NCBI GenBank assembly: GCA_903819975.1
Contig: CAIJFI010000010.1
Span: forward strand, 62,001-126,000
Direction of reading: 5' to 3'
From: an uncultured Bacteroidota bacterium
GTDB taxonomy: Bacteria; Bacteroidota; Bacteroidia; Chitinophagales; Chitinophagaceae
Length of the DNA stretch: 64,000 nt
The translations under genes were made by a program, and so were the position numbers. Position 1 is the first letter of the stretch, and each line of letters begins with the position of its first letter. The notes beneath the pieces were generated by a model. That model was given only the letters and a program-made list of their open reading frames with translations. It was not told the origin of the DNA and did no database searches. Positions 1-8,586 of this stretch are shown here, piece after piece.

Positions 1-237
1 ATTAACTGCTTTTGCTGCAGTTAACGGATTGTCTCCAAATAGGATAATAAAAATACGTCCCAATAAAACAAACATTGGGGCTCCAGGAGGATGCGGAATT
101 TGTAATTTATAAGCACTGCTAATAAACTCACCACAATCCCAAAAACTACCAGTAGCTTCTGTGGTCATGATGTATACAGTACAAGCAATAAGGGTTACAA
201 TCCAACCCGTCCAATTATTAACTTTTTTAAAGTCCAT
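1..237 (-). CDS. DUF2723 family membrane protein, N-terminal part (cut by window edge)
   Basis: The 79 codons visible read leftward off the window. The protein starts [12 protein letters not shown], has a first membrane segment at about residues 10-26, and then the family hallmark [14 protein letters not shown] (from about 33) followed by IPHPPGAP. This is the start of the DUF2723 family of large multi-pass Bacteroidota membrane proteins, related to protein O-mannosyltransferases (TMEM260-like) and expected to glycosylate exported proteins. The start ATG at 237 lies 20 nt downstream of a TAnnTTTG box. Family assignment is firm. The substrate is unknown and the catalytic and C-terminal parts are outside the window. 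Confidence 0.85.
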   Translation of the reverse strand, partial: MDFKKVNNWTGWIVTLIACTVYIMTTEATGSFWDCGEFISSAYKLQIPHPPGAPMFVLLGRIFIILFGDNPLTAAKAVN

Positions 238-257
238 TTTGACAATTTTAGTAGGTG

Positions 258-265
258 CAAACTTA
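258..265 (-). promoter_or_regulatory. -7 promoter box for the DUF2723 gene
   Basis: On the minus strand the box reads TAAGTTTG, matching the Bacteroidota primary sigma factor -7 consensus TAnnTTTG. It sits 20 nt upstream of the ATG at 237. I see no clear -33 TTTG at the expected distance. Confidence 0.5.
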
Positions 266-342
266 ACTTAATCTAGGCAAAAAGGGAAATTAAGGGCAGG
301 TTTATGATTATTTTAAGATTTCCGGGTTCCCTTTAGGTTTTT

Positions 343-350
343 TATCTTTG
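343..350 (+). promoter_or_regulatory. -7 promoter box for mtaB, close to a leaderless start
   Basis: TATCTTTG matches TAnnTTTG and ends only 6 nt before the ATG at 357. Transcription in this phylum usually begins about 4-7 nt after the box, so the mRNA would start at or within a base or two of the start codon. A TTT triplet 20 nt upstream (319-321) could serve as a degenerate -33 element. Confidence 0.55.
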
Positions 351-356
351 TGCCCC

Positions 357-1649
357 ATGAGTAACCAACGTTCTGTAGCATTCCATACATTAGGCTGTAA
401 GCTTAACTTTTCTGAAACTTCTACGCTTTCTAGACAATTGGAGCAAGGAGGTTTTGAAAAGAAAGCTTTTACGGACAAAGCCGACGTGTACGTGATTAAT
501 ACCTGTTCGGTAACAGATAATGCCGACAAGGAATGTAGGCAATTGGTAAGACGTATTCAAAGACGCGCACCTGAAAGTTTTGTAGTAATAACAGGTTGTT
601 ACGCCCAATTAAAACCTAAGGAAATCGCAGATATCCCGGGCGTGGATTTAGTTTTGGGTGCAGCAGAAAAATTTAACCTAGTACATCATCTAGCTAGCCT
701 TACAAAAGGGCAGGAAGCCAAGATTTGTAGTTGTGATATTGAAGAAGTGTCTGGCTTTAATACTTCGTTCTCAGTGAATGACCGTACCCGTACCTTCTTA
801 AAAGTACAAGACGGCTGTGATTATAGTTGTTCTTTTTGTACCATTCCTATGGCAAGAGGGAAAAGCAGAAGTGATAGTATTGAGAATGTAGTTAAACAAG
901 CAAAAGGACTTGCGCAAAATGGAGTAAAAGAAATTGTTTTAACTGGAATTAATTTAGGAGATTTTGGAAAAGGCGGAGATGGTGGTAAAAAGCACAATGA
1001 AAATTTCTTTGAATTGGTAAAGGCATTAGATCAAGAAACTGAAATCCCTCGTTACCGTATATCATCTATTGAGCCCAATTTGTTGACTAATGAAATTATT
1101 GAATGGGTGGCAAAAAGTAAAAGCTTTATGCCCCACTTTCATATTCCATTACAAAGCGGATCTGATACCGTGCTTAAGTTAATGCAAAGAAGATACAATA
1201 GCGAATTATATGCGGACCGTATTAAAAGCATTAAAGCAATAATGCCACATGCTTGTATTGGAGTAGACGTTATTGTAGGCTCTCCTGGTGAAACTGAGGA
1301 ATATTTTAAAGAAAGTTTTGATTTTTTACATGCCTTGGATATTTCTTATTTACATGTATTCACCTATTCAGAAAGAGCCATGACAAAGGCGTTGGATATC
1401 AAACCAATTGTTCCAATTGTCGTGAGAAATGAAAGAAATAAAATATTGCGCAACCTTTCTTACCAAAAGCAGCAGTATTTTAATGCACAACATATTGGTG
1501 AAACAAGACCTGTTTTATTTGAGTCAATTAAACAAAAGGACCCTAATGATATAGCAATGCTAGAAGGCTACACCGATAACTATATAAAAATCACAACACC
1601 ATATAGAGCGGAATGGAGTAATAAAATAGTAGACTGGAAAATTGCTTAG
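357..1649 (+). CDS. mtaB: tRNA t6A37 methylthiotransferase MtaB
   Basis: A 430-aa radical-SAM methylthiotransferase that converts t6A37 to ms2t6A37 in tRNAs reading ANN codons. The N-terminal UPF0004 domain holds cluster cysteines (TLGCKLNFSE near the start, NTCSVT, TGCYAQ). The radical-SAM domain has CDYSCSFC with cysteines at about 154, 158 and 161. The family's GVDVIVGSPGET segment and a C-terminal TRAM-like region follow. A TTG at 348 is in frame, but the ATG at 357 agrees with family N-termini and with the promoter position. It is convergent with the antiterminator gene, 8 nt apart. MiaB and RimO are the alternatives; the TLGCKLN motif favours MtaB. Confidence 0.9.
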   Translation: MSNQRSVAFHTLGCKLNFSETSTLSRQLEQGGFEKKAFTDKADVYVINTCSVTDNADKECRQLVRRIQRRAPESFVVITGCYAQLKPKEIADIPGVDLVLGAAEKFNLVHHLASLTKGQEAKICSCDIEEVSGFNTSFSVNDRTRTFLKVQDGCDYSCSFCTIPMARGKSRSDSIENVVKQAKGLAQNGVKEIVLTGINLGDFGKGGDGGKKHNENFFELVKALDQETEIPRYRISSIEPNLLTNEIIEWVAKSKSFMPHFHIPLQSGSDTVLKLMQRRYNSELYADRIKSIKAIMPHACIGVDVIVGSPGETEEYFKESFDFLHALDISYLHVFTYSERAMTKALDIKPIVPIVVRNERNKILRNLSYQKQQYFNAQHIGETRPVLFESIKQKDPNDIAMLEGYTDNYIKITTPYRAEWSNKIVDWKIA

Positions 1650-1657
1650 TAACTAAT

Positions 1658-2182
1658 TTAAATTGGTGATACTTCCTGCACTTTAAATTCAACAATCATC
1701 ATCATATTAATGCTTTCAAGTCTAACAAAAACATTGTTCTTGCCAGCTTTAATAACTTCACCACGTCTACCCATAAATAAACCCTGATTAATAGAAACCT
1801 TGGTCTGTGCTGGGATATTCATCATGTCTACAATTTGTATAGAAGCTGTAGTTGAAAGACCAAGGTATTTTTTTATTTCTTCTATTTCATTGTCTCTAAT
1901 GATAGCAGGCTTTTTTTCAAAATATAAAAAGTTTACTACCCCAATAGTTGATAAAAGTTTGGAATAGTCTTCTTTACATGTCTTTACAAATACATAAGAT
2001 CTAAACAATGGCACTTCGATAATCTTTTTTCTATCAGACCATTGACGCTCTTGCTTTTGAACAGGACACCAGCTCTCAAAGCCTCTTTGCATAAGTAACT
2101 CGTCTACTTTTTTCTCCCACTTAGACTTTGTATATATAACATGCCATCTTTTCTCCTCTGGCTTTATTTTCTGAAGCTCCAT
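1658..2182 (-). CDS. UpxY/RfaH-like NusG-family transcription antiterminator
   Basis: A 174-aa specialised NusG paralogue. The NGN domain spans about residues 12-105 (RWHVIYTKSKWEKKVDELL, then PLFRSYVFVK), followed by a linker and a KOW-type segment (INQGLFMGRRGEVIKAG, about 130-150). Relatives of this family (UpxY in Bacteroides) normally sit first in capsule or exopolysaccharide operons and allow read-through of them. Here it starts 1 nt after the stop of the upstream protease gene, so it is probably translationally coupled, and no polysaccharide operon is in view. It therefore acts in trans or on an unrecognised target. The core nusG would be elsewhere. Confidence 0.85.
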   Translation of the reverse strand: MELQKIKPEEKRWHVIYTKSKWEKKVDELLMQRGFESWCPVQKQERQWSDRKKIIEVPLFRSYVFVKTCKEDYSKLLSTIGVVNFLYFEKKPAIIRDNEIEEIKKYLGLSTTASIQIVDMMNIPAQTKVSINQGLFMGRRGEVIKAGKNNVFVRLESINMMMIVEFKVQEVSPI

Positions 2183-2183
2183 T

Positions 2184-4406
2184 TTACTTTTTATTTACAG
2201 CAACTTTTTGCGTGTTAAATGCACCCAATAATTTACTTGACTCGTTTATCTGAACATCCTTTGCAACCATTTTTAACCAAGCCTGATACCTATCTTGCTT
2301 TTGCTTATCAGGATTATTATAGAATTTATCATGATCTGCTTTCAATGGTGCAACCTGCATTGGTTCTTTCAACTTTAACATTTTTTCATTTTGCTGAATA
2401 ACTCCTTGCACCTGCTTTTTATATTCCTTAAACTTATCAAGTTTTAAATAAACAGGATGATCCATTTGTTCAGAAACCCATTTTAAGTTTTTCTTGAACT
2501 TAACTGTATTGGTATCTGACTCTATTTTTTGTTTTGCAGATAAAGCTACTTTTTCAATATTATAATTAGAAACCCAAGGCTGGAATTTAGCCTTTTGAAT
2601 TACATCCCAACTTAAAGCAGATGGGTTATCCTTTTCACGATATTTTAATAATTCATACTCATCTGGTAAAACTACATCAGACTCCACACCTTTCTTTTGT
2701 GTTGAGCTACCTGTAATTCTATAAAACTTTTGGAATGTTAATTTTACAGCGCCATACTCTGTTTGAATGCCTAAAGAATCTAAAGGCTTGCCAAATGCTA
2801 CATTGCGTTGAACGGTTCCTTTTCCATAGGTAGAAGTGCTTCCTACTATAATTCCTCTTTTATAATCCTGAATAGCGCCTGCAAAAATTTCACTTGCAGA
2901 AGCACTAAATTCATTTACCATTACCACCAATGGACCATCATATAAAGTTCCTGGGGTTTCATCCGCTAATACTTGAGAACGACCTTCCTTGTCTCTGATT
3001 TGAACAACTGGTCCTTTGTCTATAAATAAACCTACCATTTGAACAACCTCATACAAAGACCCACCACCATTATATCTTACGTCTATAATGATACCATCCA
3101 CTTTTTCGGCCTTTAATTTTTTAACCTCATTGGCTATATCCTTAGAGCATTTAGCACCATCTTCTCTATCAAAATCCGCATAAAAATCAGGAAGTAAAAT
3201 GTATCCAATTTTTTCAGTGCCTTTTGTAATAACTGCACTTCTAGCATAGCCCTCGTCTAAAACAATTTTTTCTCTCTTTAATGACACTATTTTAATGCTA
3301 CCATCTGGCTTCTTTATTGTCAATCTTACTTCCGTACCCAAATCACCTCTAATTAATTTCACAGCATCGGTAGTTTCAAACCCAGCAATATCTACTGGCT
3401 CTTCTGCGCCTTGAGCAATTTTAATAATAACATCATTCATTACAATTTGGCCCGATTTCCAAGCTGCGCCTCCTGGCTGAACACTTGCAATTCTAACTCC
3501 ATTTTCATCTGCCCCCAATTGTGCACCAATGCCATAAAACACCCCACTCATTTGCTCGGTAAAAGATCTTTTTTCGATTGGAGCAAAATAGTCTGTGTGC
3601 GGATCCATCAATCCAGTTATTGCATTCAGGAATGCGTCGAATCTTTTTTCTTTATCAAAGGTTTTTTCTAGTTGTTCGAATTTTTTGTGATAAGACTTGC
3701 CAACAGTATTACGTGCCTCCTCTTCTAAAGTTGAATCCGATTTGTATACAAATTTTTCGACTGTTTTAGACTTAGCAGTATCTGCGCTTTTTAGTTCATC
3801 AACTACTTCTTTAACAGTAGTTGATTTTTTGTTATGCGATTCTCTTTCTTCAATTAATGTTGCGTATCGTTCAAGGCTTTTGTACTTAATTATTTTATAC
3901 CATCTACTATAACGCTCTTCTTTATTAATCGGGAATTTAATACTGTCAGCTTCTAATTTAATGGAATCATCAATTGTATAATCAAACGGCTTCTTAATAA
4001 TAGAGTCAAGGATTAATTTTGCTTCTGCAAATCTTCTATCGTACATATTACTTGCAGCTGGTTCAAATTGAATTTTCGCGCCATGAATCTCGTCGTCAAT
4101 TGACTTTTGAAAAATGCTCAATGAATCAATATCTGACTTTAAGAATATATTTTTTTCAGGATCCAATACTTTTAAATAAGCATCAAATACCTCCTTCGAA
4201 AATTGGTCGTCAATTTTACGCGGATTATAATGCTCACTCTCTAGTAAATGACCAATAGTTGATAATAATTTACGATGTCGAAGCTCAGGGCTTTCGTCAG
4301 AAACAGACTTGAATGTATTAAAAGCGAAAAATAATCCGCCCACTAATACCAAAGTGGAAAAAAATTTCCACTTGTTTTGTTGTACATATGTCATAATTGC
4401 ATGCAT
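2184..4406 (-). CDS. prc: Carboxy-terminal processing protease (Prc/Tsp, S41)
   Basis: A 740-aa periplasmic tail-specific protease. An N-terminal signal anchor (about 10-35) is followed by a long helical region, a PDZ domain (about 285-380; GIGAQLGADENGVRI) and the S41 core. The core has the nucleophile region FSASASEIFAGA near residue 500 and the lysine in STYGKGTVQ near 528, then a DUF3340-type C-terminal region. These enzymes trim or degrade envelope proteins from their C-termini. A TTG at 4418 is in frame, but it lies inside the promoter box, so I chose the ATG at 4406; 4394 is also possible. It probably forms an operon with the antiterminator gene downstream. Confidence 0.9.
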   Translation of the reverse strand: MHAIMTYVQQNKWKFFSTLVLVGGLFFAFNTFKSVSDESPELRHRKLLSTIGHLLESEHYNPRKIDDQFSKEVFDAYLKVLDPEKNIFLKSDIDSLSIFQKSIDDEIHGAKIQFEPAASNMYDRRFAEAKLILDSIIKKPFDYTIDDSIKLEADSIKFPINKEERYSRWYKIIKYKSLERYATLIEERESHNKKSTTVKEVVDELKSADTAKSKTVEKFVYKSDSTLEEEARNTVGKSYHKKFEQLEKTFDKEKRFDAFLNAITGLMDPHTDYFAPIEKRSFTEQMSGVFYGIGAQLGADENGVRIASVQPGGAAWKSGQIVMNDVIIKIAQGAEEPVDIAGFETTDAVKLIRGDLGTEVRLTIKKPDGSIKIVSLKREKIVLDEGYARSAVITKGTEKIGYILLPDFYADFDREDGAKCSKDIANEVKKLKAEKVDGIIIDVRYNGGGSLYEVVQMVGLFIDKGPVVQIRDKEGRSQVLADETPGTLYDGPLVVMVNEFSASASEIFAGAIQDYKRGIIVGSTSTYGKGTVQRNVAFGKPLDSLGIQTEYGAVKLTFQKFYRITGSSTQKKGVESDVVLPDEYELLKYREKDNPSALSWDVIQKAKFQPWVSNYNIEKVALSAKQKIESDTNTVKFKKNLKWVSEQMDHPVYLKLDKFKEYKKQVQGVIQQNEKMLKLKEPMQVAPLKADHDKFYNNPDKQKQDRYQAWLKMVAKDVQINESSKLLGAFNTQKVAVNKK

Positions 4407-4415
4407 GAAGAATTT

Positions 4416-4423
4416 CAAAAATA
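4416..4423 (-). promoter_or_regulatory. -7 promoter box for prc
   Basis: TATTTTTG on the minus strand matches TAnnTTTG and lies 9 nt before the ATG at 4406, predicting a leader of about 0-5 nt. It overlaps the in-frame TTG at 4418 and so argues against that start. Confidence 0.6.
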
Positions 4424-4528
4424 GCGCAAAATGGCTATTCTAGGTTGCAAATGCTAATAAAGAACAAGTTTTTTACCATAATTTTATAAAAAGATGCAAA
4501 AGTACTTTTAAAGATTGCCGAATTGATG

Positions 4529-4536
4529 TATTTTTG
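4529..4536 (+). promoter_or_regulatory. -7 promoter box for tRNA-His
   Basis: TATTTTTG, a match to TAnnTTTG, ends 11 nt before the predicted 5' end of the tRNA, the expected distance for a short 5' trailer. Confidence 0.65.
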
Positions 4537-4547
4537 CGACCCTAAAT

Positions 4548-4625
4548 GGAGGGCGTAGCTCAGTAGGTTAGAGCGACAGTTTGTGGCACTGTAGGTCGTG
4601 GGTTCGAGACCCATCGTTCTCCCCA
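4548..4625 (+). tRNA. tRNA-His (GTG)
   Basis: A complete cloverleaf. The acceptor arm is GAGGGCG pairing with CGTTCTC, and the D arm begins TAGCTCAG. The anticodon stem ACAGT/ACTGT encloses the loop TTGTGGC with anticodon GTG. The T arm is GTGGG-TTCGAGA-CCCAT. A G at position -1 (4548) faces discriminator C73 (4622), the identity signature of tRNA-His. The CCA end is encoded (4623-4625). A strong terminator begins right after the gene. Confidence 0.95.
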
Positions 4626-4657
4626 AAAAAACCTATCCCAATTGGGGTGGGTTTTTT
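4626..4657 (+). terminator. Rho-independent terminator after tRNA-His
   Basis: A 14-bp stem (AAAAAACCTATCCC with GGGGTGGGTTTTTT, including G-U pairs) with a 4-nt AATT loop and a T run in the 3' arm begins one base after the encoded CCA. The next gene starts only 16 nt downstream. Confidence 0.85.
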
Positions 4658-4672
4658 CGTAAAACAGATTAC

Positions 4673-5170
4673 ATGAATTTGATTTTGATTCCTTTAATGA
4701 CTGCAATTTTGGGTTGGCTAGTTGCCTGGCTTTTTGTGAAACTAATTTTTAGTAACTGGAATGGCGGGTTAACAAACATGATCGAATCCATAAAGGTTGA
4801 AAATTTTATTACTGCCGAGTCTAGCCTAAATCAATTTGACTTGGTTTTGCCTTTTATTGACGCTCAATTGGAGGACTTCTTTAAAAACAAATTAGGCGAA
4901 AAAATGCCAATGATTGCAATGTTTGTTGGAGACAAAACAGTTGCGCAATTAAAAGCGGTTTTTATCGAAGAGCTAAAGGTTCTTTTCCCAAATCTCATTC
5001 AACAATTTGCAGCAAATGCTAAGCATGATTTTGCAAAGAATTTACAATTAAAATGGAAGCCAATTCTTGAACCAGCCTTATTAAAAGCAACTAGAAAATA
5101 CAGAATAGGTGCATTTGCAATTGGCCTTGTTTGGGGCATCCTAATTCTTATGCTTTCCCATCTACTTTAA
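4673..5170 (+). CDS. Small two-membrane-segment protein, DUF445-like
   Basis: A 165-aa protein with one hydrophobic segment at each end (about 3-25 and 143-162) and a polar helical middle. The start (MTAILGWLVAWLFVKLIF) resembles the opening of DUF445/YheB proteins, which read GALIGxxTNWLAIKMLF. The C-terminal hydrophobic hairpin and the charged helix after a VLPFIDAQLEDFF segment also fit. It is about half the usual DUF445 length. The ATG at 4673 is chosen because the longer in-frame extension would run through the tRNA and terminator. The function of this family is unknown and my assignment is tentative; the gene itself looks real. Confidence 0.6.
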   Translation: MNLILIPLMTAILGWLVAWLFVKLIFSNWNGGLTNMIESIKVENFITAESSLNQFDLVLPFIDAQLEDFFKNKLGEKMPMIAMFVGDKTVAQLKAVFIEELKVLFPNLIQQFAANAKHDFAKNLQLKWKPILEPALLKATRKYRIGAFAIGLVWGILILMLSHLL

Positions 5171-5265
5171 TTGCCGTTTAAATAAACCAACTGCCATCCC
5201 TAGATAATATTGAGGATATTTGCAATCCCGATAAACTCAACAAATAAAATAGTATCAAACTTAAT

Positions 5266-7869
5266 ATGAAATATATATCAATTCTTTTTTTAGCCGCTTT
5301 ATTACAAACCAACTCATACGCACAGATGCCAACAATGGCTGGAGCAGGAAGAGGTGCTGGGGGTGCAGGAGCAAGCATGAATATGGGGCATTTTTATGGG
5401 AAAATAGTAGGAAATGACAATAAAGGACTAGACGGAGTTACCATACAATTAAAGGGTTCCAAATTTGACCCTGTTACCAAAAAAAACAAAGACGTTATTT
5501 TAGGCACTATGTTAAGTGCATCCAATGGCGACTTTAGTTTTGAGAACCTTCCAGTGATGGGGAATTTCAAATTAGTGGTTTCTGGTGTTGGTTATAAAAA
5601 ATTAGAGAAAACTTTAAGCTTTAACCTTAAAATGGGTGGCGGACAAAGTATGCAAGATATGATGGCCTTAGTTGACAAAGACTTGGGAAATATCAAACTG
5701 GAAGAATCTGCAGAAGACTTAAAATCGGTGACTGTTACAAGTACCGCTAAGCCACAATTTGAAATGGGCATAGATCGCAAAATATTTAATGTAGATAAAA
5801 ACTTAACTAGCCAGGGTCAAACAGCTATTGAGGTGATGAAGAGTATTCCTAACTTAAACGTTGACATTGATGGCAATGTGACTTTAAGAAATGCAGCTCC
5901 TACATTATTGATAGACAACCGCCCTACTACCTTAACAATGGATCAGATCCCTGCTGACATTATTGATAGAGTTGAAATTATTACCAATCCTTCCGCTAAA
6001 TATGATGCAACTGGTGGTAATGCCGGAATTTTAAACATTGTATTAAAGAAAAACAGAAAGAACGGCTACAATGGTGGCATCAGAGCTGGCTTAGATATGC
6101 GTGGTAAATTTAATGGCGGGGGTGATATGAATCTTAGAGATAGCAAATTCAACTTCTCTTTAAATGCGAATGTAAATGGACGTAAATCTATAAGCACTTC
6201 AACAAATAATCGTCAAATATTAGGCAGTTCGGTTCCAACAAATGTGGAGACCATAAACAATAGCACAGGTAATGGATCATTTAATTTTTACCGTGCTGGA
6301 GTAGATTATTTCGCTGACAATAGAAATACATTTTCATTGTATGCTAATATTATGCAAGGATCAATGGGGAGTGCAGGTACTCAAAATATTGACTCTACAA
6401 TTAATACTACATCAAGATCTTATAGTTTAGACAATTCTTCTAAATTTAATTTCTTAAATAAGGGTGGTCAATTAAGCTACAAGCATTTGTTTGCAGACAA
6501 GGGCCATGAACTATCTGCAGATTTTAATTATAATGAAGCAGATAATGACAACTGGTCATTAATTAACTCTTTTATTTTAAACCAACGTAGTTTAGGCAAT
6601 GGTAATAATAAAAATTACACTTTTAATATTGACTATGCACGTGAATTAAAAAACGAAGTGAAATTTGAAGCAGGTCTTAAATATAACGATCGTACAGAAT
6701 ACAATAAGAGGGATCAACTTAGAAATAATTTTTTAATTGATGCAATTAGCAGTCAATATCAATATGGAGAACAAGTGTTTGCAGCATATTCAAATTTGAA
6801 TATGAAAAAGAATAACTGGAGTTTCCAACTTGGACTAAGAGCAGAAAGCAGAGCATATGCAGGTAATATCCTAAATAAGCACGGGTTAGACTCTTTGCCA
6901 TTTAATACCAGCTACCCTATCTCTTTATTCCCAAGTGCATTTATTAATTACAAAGTGGACGATAAGCAAGATTTTCAATTGAACTATTCAAAGAGAATAA
7001 GCCCTCCAAATTTTTTCCAATTATTGCCTTTCCCAGATTATAGCGACCCTCAAAATATCTCAGTGGGTAACCCAGGTTTAAAGCCTCAGTTTACACATTC
7101 ATTTGAAGTAGCTTATAATAACGCTTATAAAAAGGGATCCAACTTTTTGGCTACTGCTTATTATAAATACAGCACCGACTTAATTACGAGCTATGTTTAT
7201 AGAGACATTAATAGAGCCTCAAGTACTTTAGATAGTGCTTACTTTAGTTCTTCAATCAATGCAAATACAGCAACGGTTTATGGTCTTGAATTAAGTAACA
7301 AAACTGCTATTACTAAATGGTGGGACATGAACTTAAGTTTTAACTTATTCAAATCAGCTATCACTGCAACTATTCCAGGACAAAATGTAAATAATGATTT
7401 AACTAGCTGGTTTAGTAAAATGAATAACACCTTCAAATTTCCAGGTGGATTCTCTTATCAATTTAGCGGTCAATACCAAGCAAAAACTATTTTACCGCCG
7501 GGCGGAAGTAGTTCTGGCGGCGGCGGTAGAGGCATGGGTGGCGGTGGATTTGGTGGCCCTCAGTCTACGGCTCAAGGATACAACTTCCCTTCATATGACT
7601 TTGATATGGCTATTAAGAAAGATTGGACTTTGAAAGGAGGAAGAACTGCTAGCCTTTCATTTAATGTGAACGACGTGTTTAAAACAAGGGTAAATAAAAC
7701 CTATTCAGAAAGCCAATACTTTATTCAAAACGTAACTCGTGTTAGAGATCAACAAATGTTTAGAGTTAACTTCTCCTACCGCTTTGGTAAGTTTGACGTG
7801 AATTTATTAAGAAGAAAAAGTACAAAAGGTGACGAAGGTGGTGGAGGAATGGATTCAATGCCTCAATAA
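5266..7869 (+). CDS. TonB-dependent receptor / outer-membrane beta-barrel family protein
   Basis: An 867-aa outer-membrane protein. The signal peptide covers about residues 1-19 (cleavage after SYA). A Gly/Ala/Met-rich stretch follows, then a carboxypeptidase-regulatory-like beta-sandwich (about 43-130; GKIVGNDNKGLDGVTI), a plug domain (about 155-270; VMKSIPNLNVDIDGNVTLR, NPSAKYDATGGNAGILNIV) and an OMP_b-brl_3 barrel. A glycine-rich insert (about residues 744-765) sits in a late barrel loop. No SusD partner is adjacent, so it is unlikely to be a SusCD glycan importer. The substrate cannot be told from sequence. Confidence 0.88.
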   Translation: MKYISILFLAALLQTNSYAQMPTMAGAGRGAGGAGASMNMGHFYGKIVGNDNKGLDGVTIQLKGSKFDPVTKKNKDVILGTMLSASNGDFSFENLPVMGNFKLVVSGVGYKKLEKTLSFNLKMGGGQSMQDMMALVDKDLGNIKLEESAEDLKSVTVTSTAKPQFEMGIDRKIFNVDKNLTSQGQTAIEVMKSIPNLNVDIDGNVTLRNAAPTLLIDNRPTTLTMDQIPADIIDRVEIITNPSAKYDATGGNAGILNIVLKKNRKNGYNGGIRAGLDMRGKFNGGGDMNLRDSKFNFSLNANVNGRKSISTSTNNRQILGSSVPTNVETINNSTGNGSFNFYRAGVDYFADNRNTFSLYANIMQGSMGSAGTQNIDSTINTTSRSYSLDNSSKFNFLNKGGQLSYKHLFADKGHELSADFNYNEADNDNWSLINSFILNQRSLGNGNNKNYTFNIDYARELKNEVKFEAGLKYNDRTEYNKRDQLRNNFLIDAISSQYQYGEQVFAAYSNLNMKKNNWSFQLGLRAESRAYAGNILNKHGLDSLPFNTSYPISLFPSAFINYKVDDKQDFQLNYSKRISPPNFFQLLPFPDYSDPQNISVGNPGLKPQFTHSFEVAYNNAYKKGSNFLATAYYKYSTDLITSYVYRDINRASSTLDSAYFSSSINANTATVYGLELSNKTAITKWWDMNLSFNLFKSAITATIPGQNVNNDLTSWFSKMNNTFKFPGGFSYQFSGQYQAKTILPPGGSSSGGGGRGMGGGGFGGPQSTAQGYNFPSYDFDMAIKKDWTLKGGRTASLSFNVNDVFKTRVNKTYSESQYFIQNVTRVRDQQMFRVNFSYRFGKFDVNLLRRKSTKGDEGGGGMDSMPQ

Positions 7870-7894
7870 ATTTAATTCATAAACTAGCATATAT

Positions 7895-7932
7895 AAAAGC
7901 CAGGGTTATCTCAAGATTAACCTTGGCTTTTT
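7895..7932 (+). terminator. Terminator after the TonB receptor gene
   Basis: AAAAGCCAGGGTTA (7895-7908) pairs with TAACCTTGGCTTTT (7918-7931, one G-T pair) around a loop that includes the last base of the convergent pcm gene, followed by T residues. It overlaps the 3' end of pcm, so it may serve both genes. Confidence 0.75.
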
Positions 7933-8579
7933 CCTTGTAGCATCGGCACGAAAGAAAATTCTTCGAATGATTCTTGTTTTGCTAAACCATCTTTTTTCTT
8001 AGTAAGGCGTAACATACGCTGGGCAGACGCTGATTCATCTACTGGTATTACCATCAAGCCTTTTACTTTTAATTGCTCCCATAGCTTTTCTGGTACATTT
8101 GGAGCCGCAGCGGTAATAATAATCTTATCAAATGGTGCAAATTGAGGAAGTCCTAAAAATCCATCCCCAAAAAAGAAATGTACATTAGGAAACTGATCCT
8201 TAAAAATATATTGACTGGTCCTACTAGCTAATTCTTCCTGTCTTTCAATAGTGTAAACCTCAGCACCCATGGCAGCCAAAATAGTTGTTTGATACATGCT
8301 GCCAGTTCCAATTTCTAATACTTTATCGCCCTTTTTTACTTTCAATAATTGAGTTTGATACGCCACTGTGTAAGGTTGTGAAATAGTTTGATTTGCTGCA
8401 ATAGGAAAAGCCCTATCCTCGTATGCAATTTTATCAAATGCCGAGTCTAAGAAAAAATGTCTAGGAATCATGCCAATGGCAGTTAATACGCCTTCGTCTG
8501 TGATGCCTTTTTCTTTTAATACGGCAACCAACTGATTCCTTAATCCCTTATGTAAATAAGTATCTTCTGTTTTACGCAT
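7917..8579 (-). CDS. pcm: Protein-L-isoaspartate O-methyltransferase
   Basis: A 220-aa SAM-dependent enzyme that methylates isoaspartyl residues and so starts repair of aged proteins. Motifs visible are the N-terminal IPRHFFLD, the substrate-binding QTISQPYTVAYQTQLL, motif I VLEIGTGSMYQTTILAAMG, and the PFDKIIITAAAPNVPE segment. The family normally shows GxGSGYQ in motif I; here GTGSMYQ is a mild variation. It lies 7 nt downstream of the phosphosugar mutase gene on the same strand, so the two are probably co-transcribed. Confidence 0.92.
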   Translation of the reverse strand: MRKTEDTYLHKGLRNQLVAVLKEKGITDEGVLTAIGMIPRHFFLDSAFDKIAYEDRAFPIAANQTISQPYTVAYQTQLLKVKKGDKVLEIGTGSMYQTTILAAMGAEVYTIERQEELASRTSQYIFKDQFPNVHFFFGDGFLGLPQFAPFDKIIITAAAPNVPEKLWEQLKVKGLMVIPVDESASAQRMLRLTKKKDGLAKQESFEEFSFVPMLQGKSQG

Positions 8580-8586
8580 GTATCTA

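Noticed and set aside
4435..4626. A 63-codon minus-strand frame across tRNA-His
   Set aside because: It is antisense to a well-formed tRNA; such frames arise from tRNA sequence alone.
7445..7633. A separate small glycine/valine-rich protein
   Set aside because: It is an out-of-frame reading of the Gly-rich loop of the TonB receptor.
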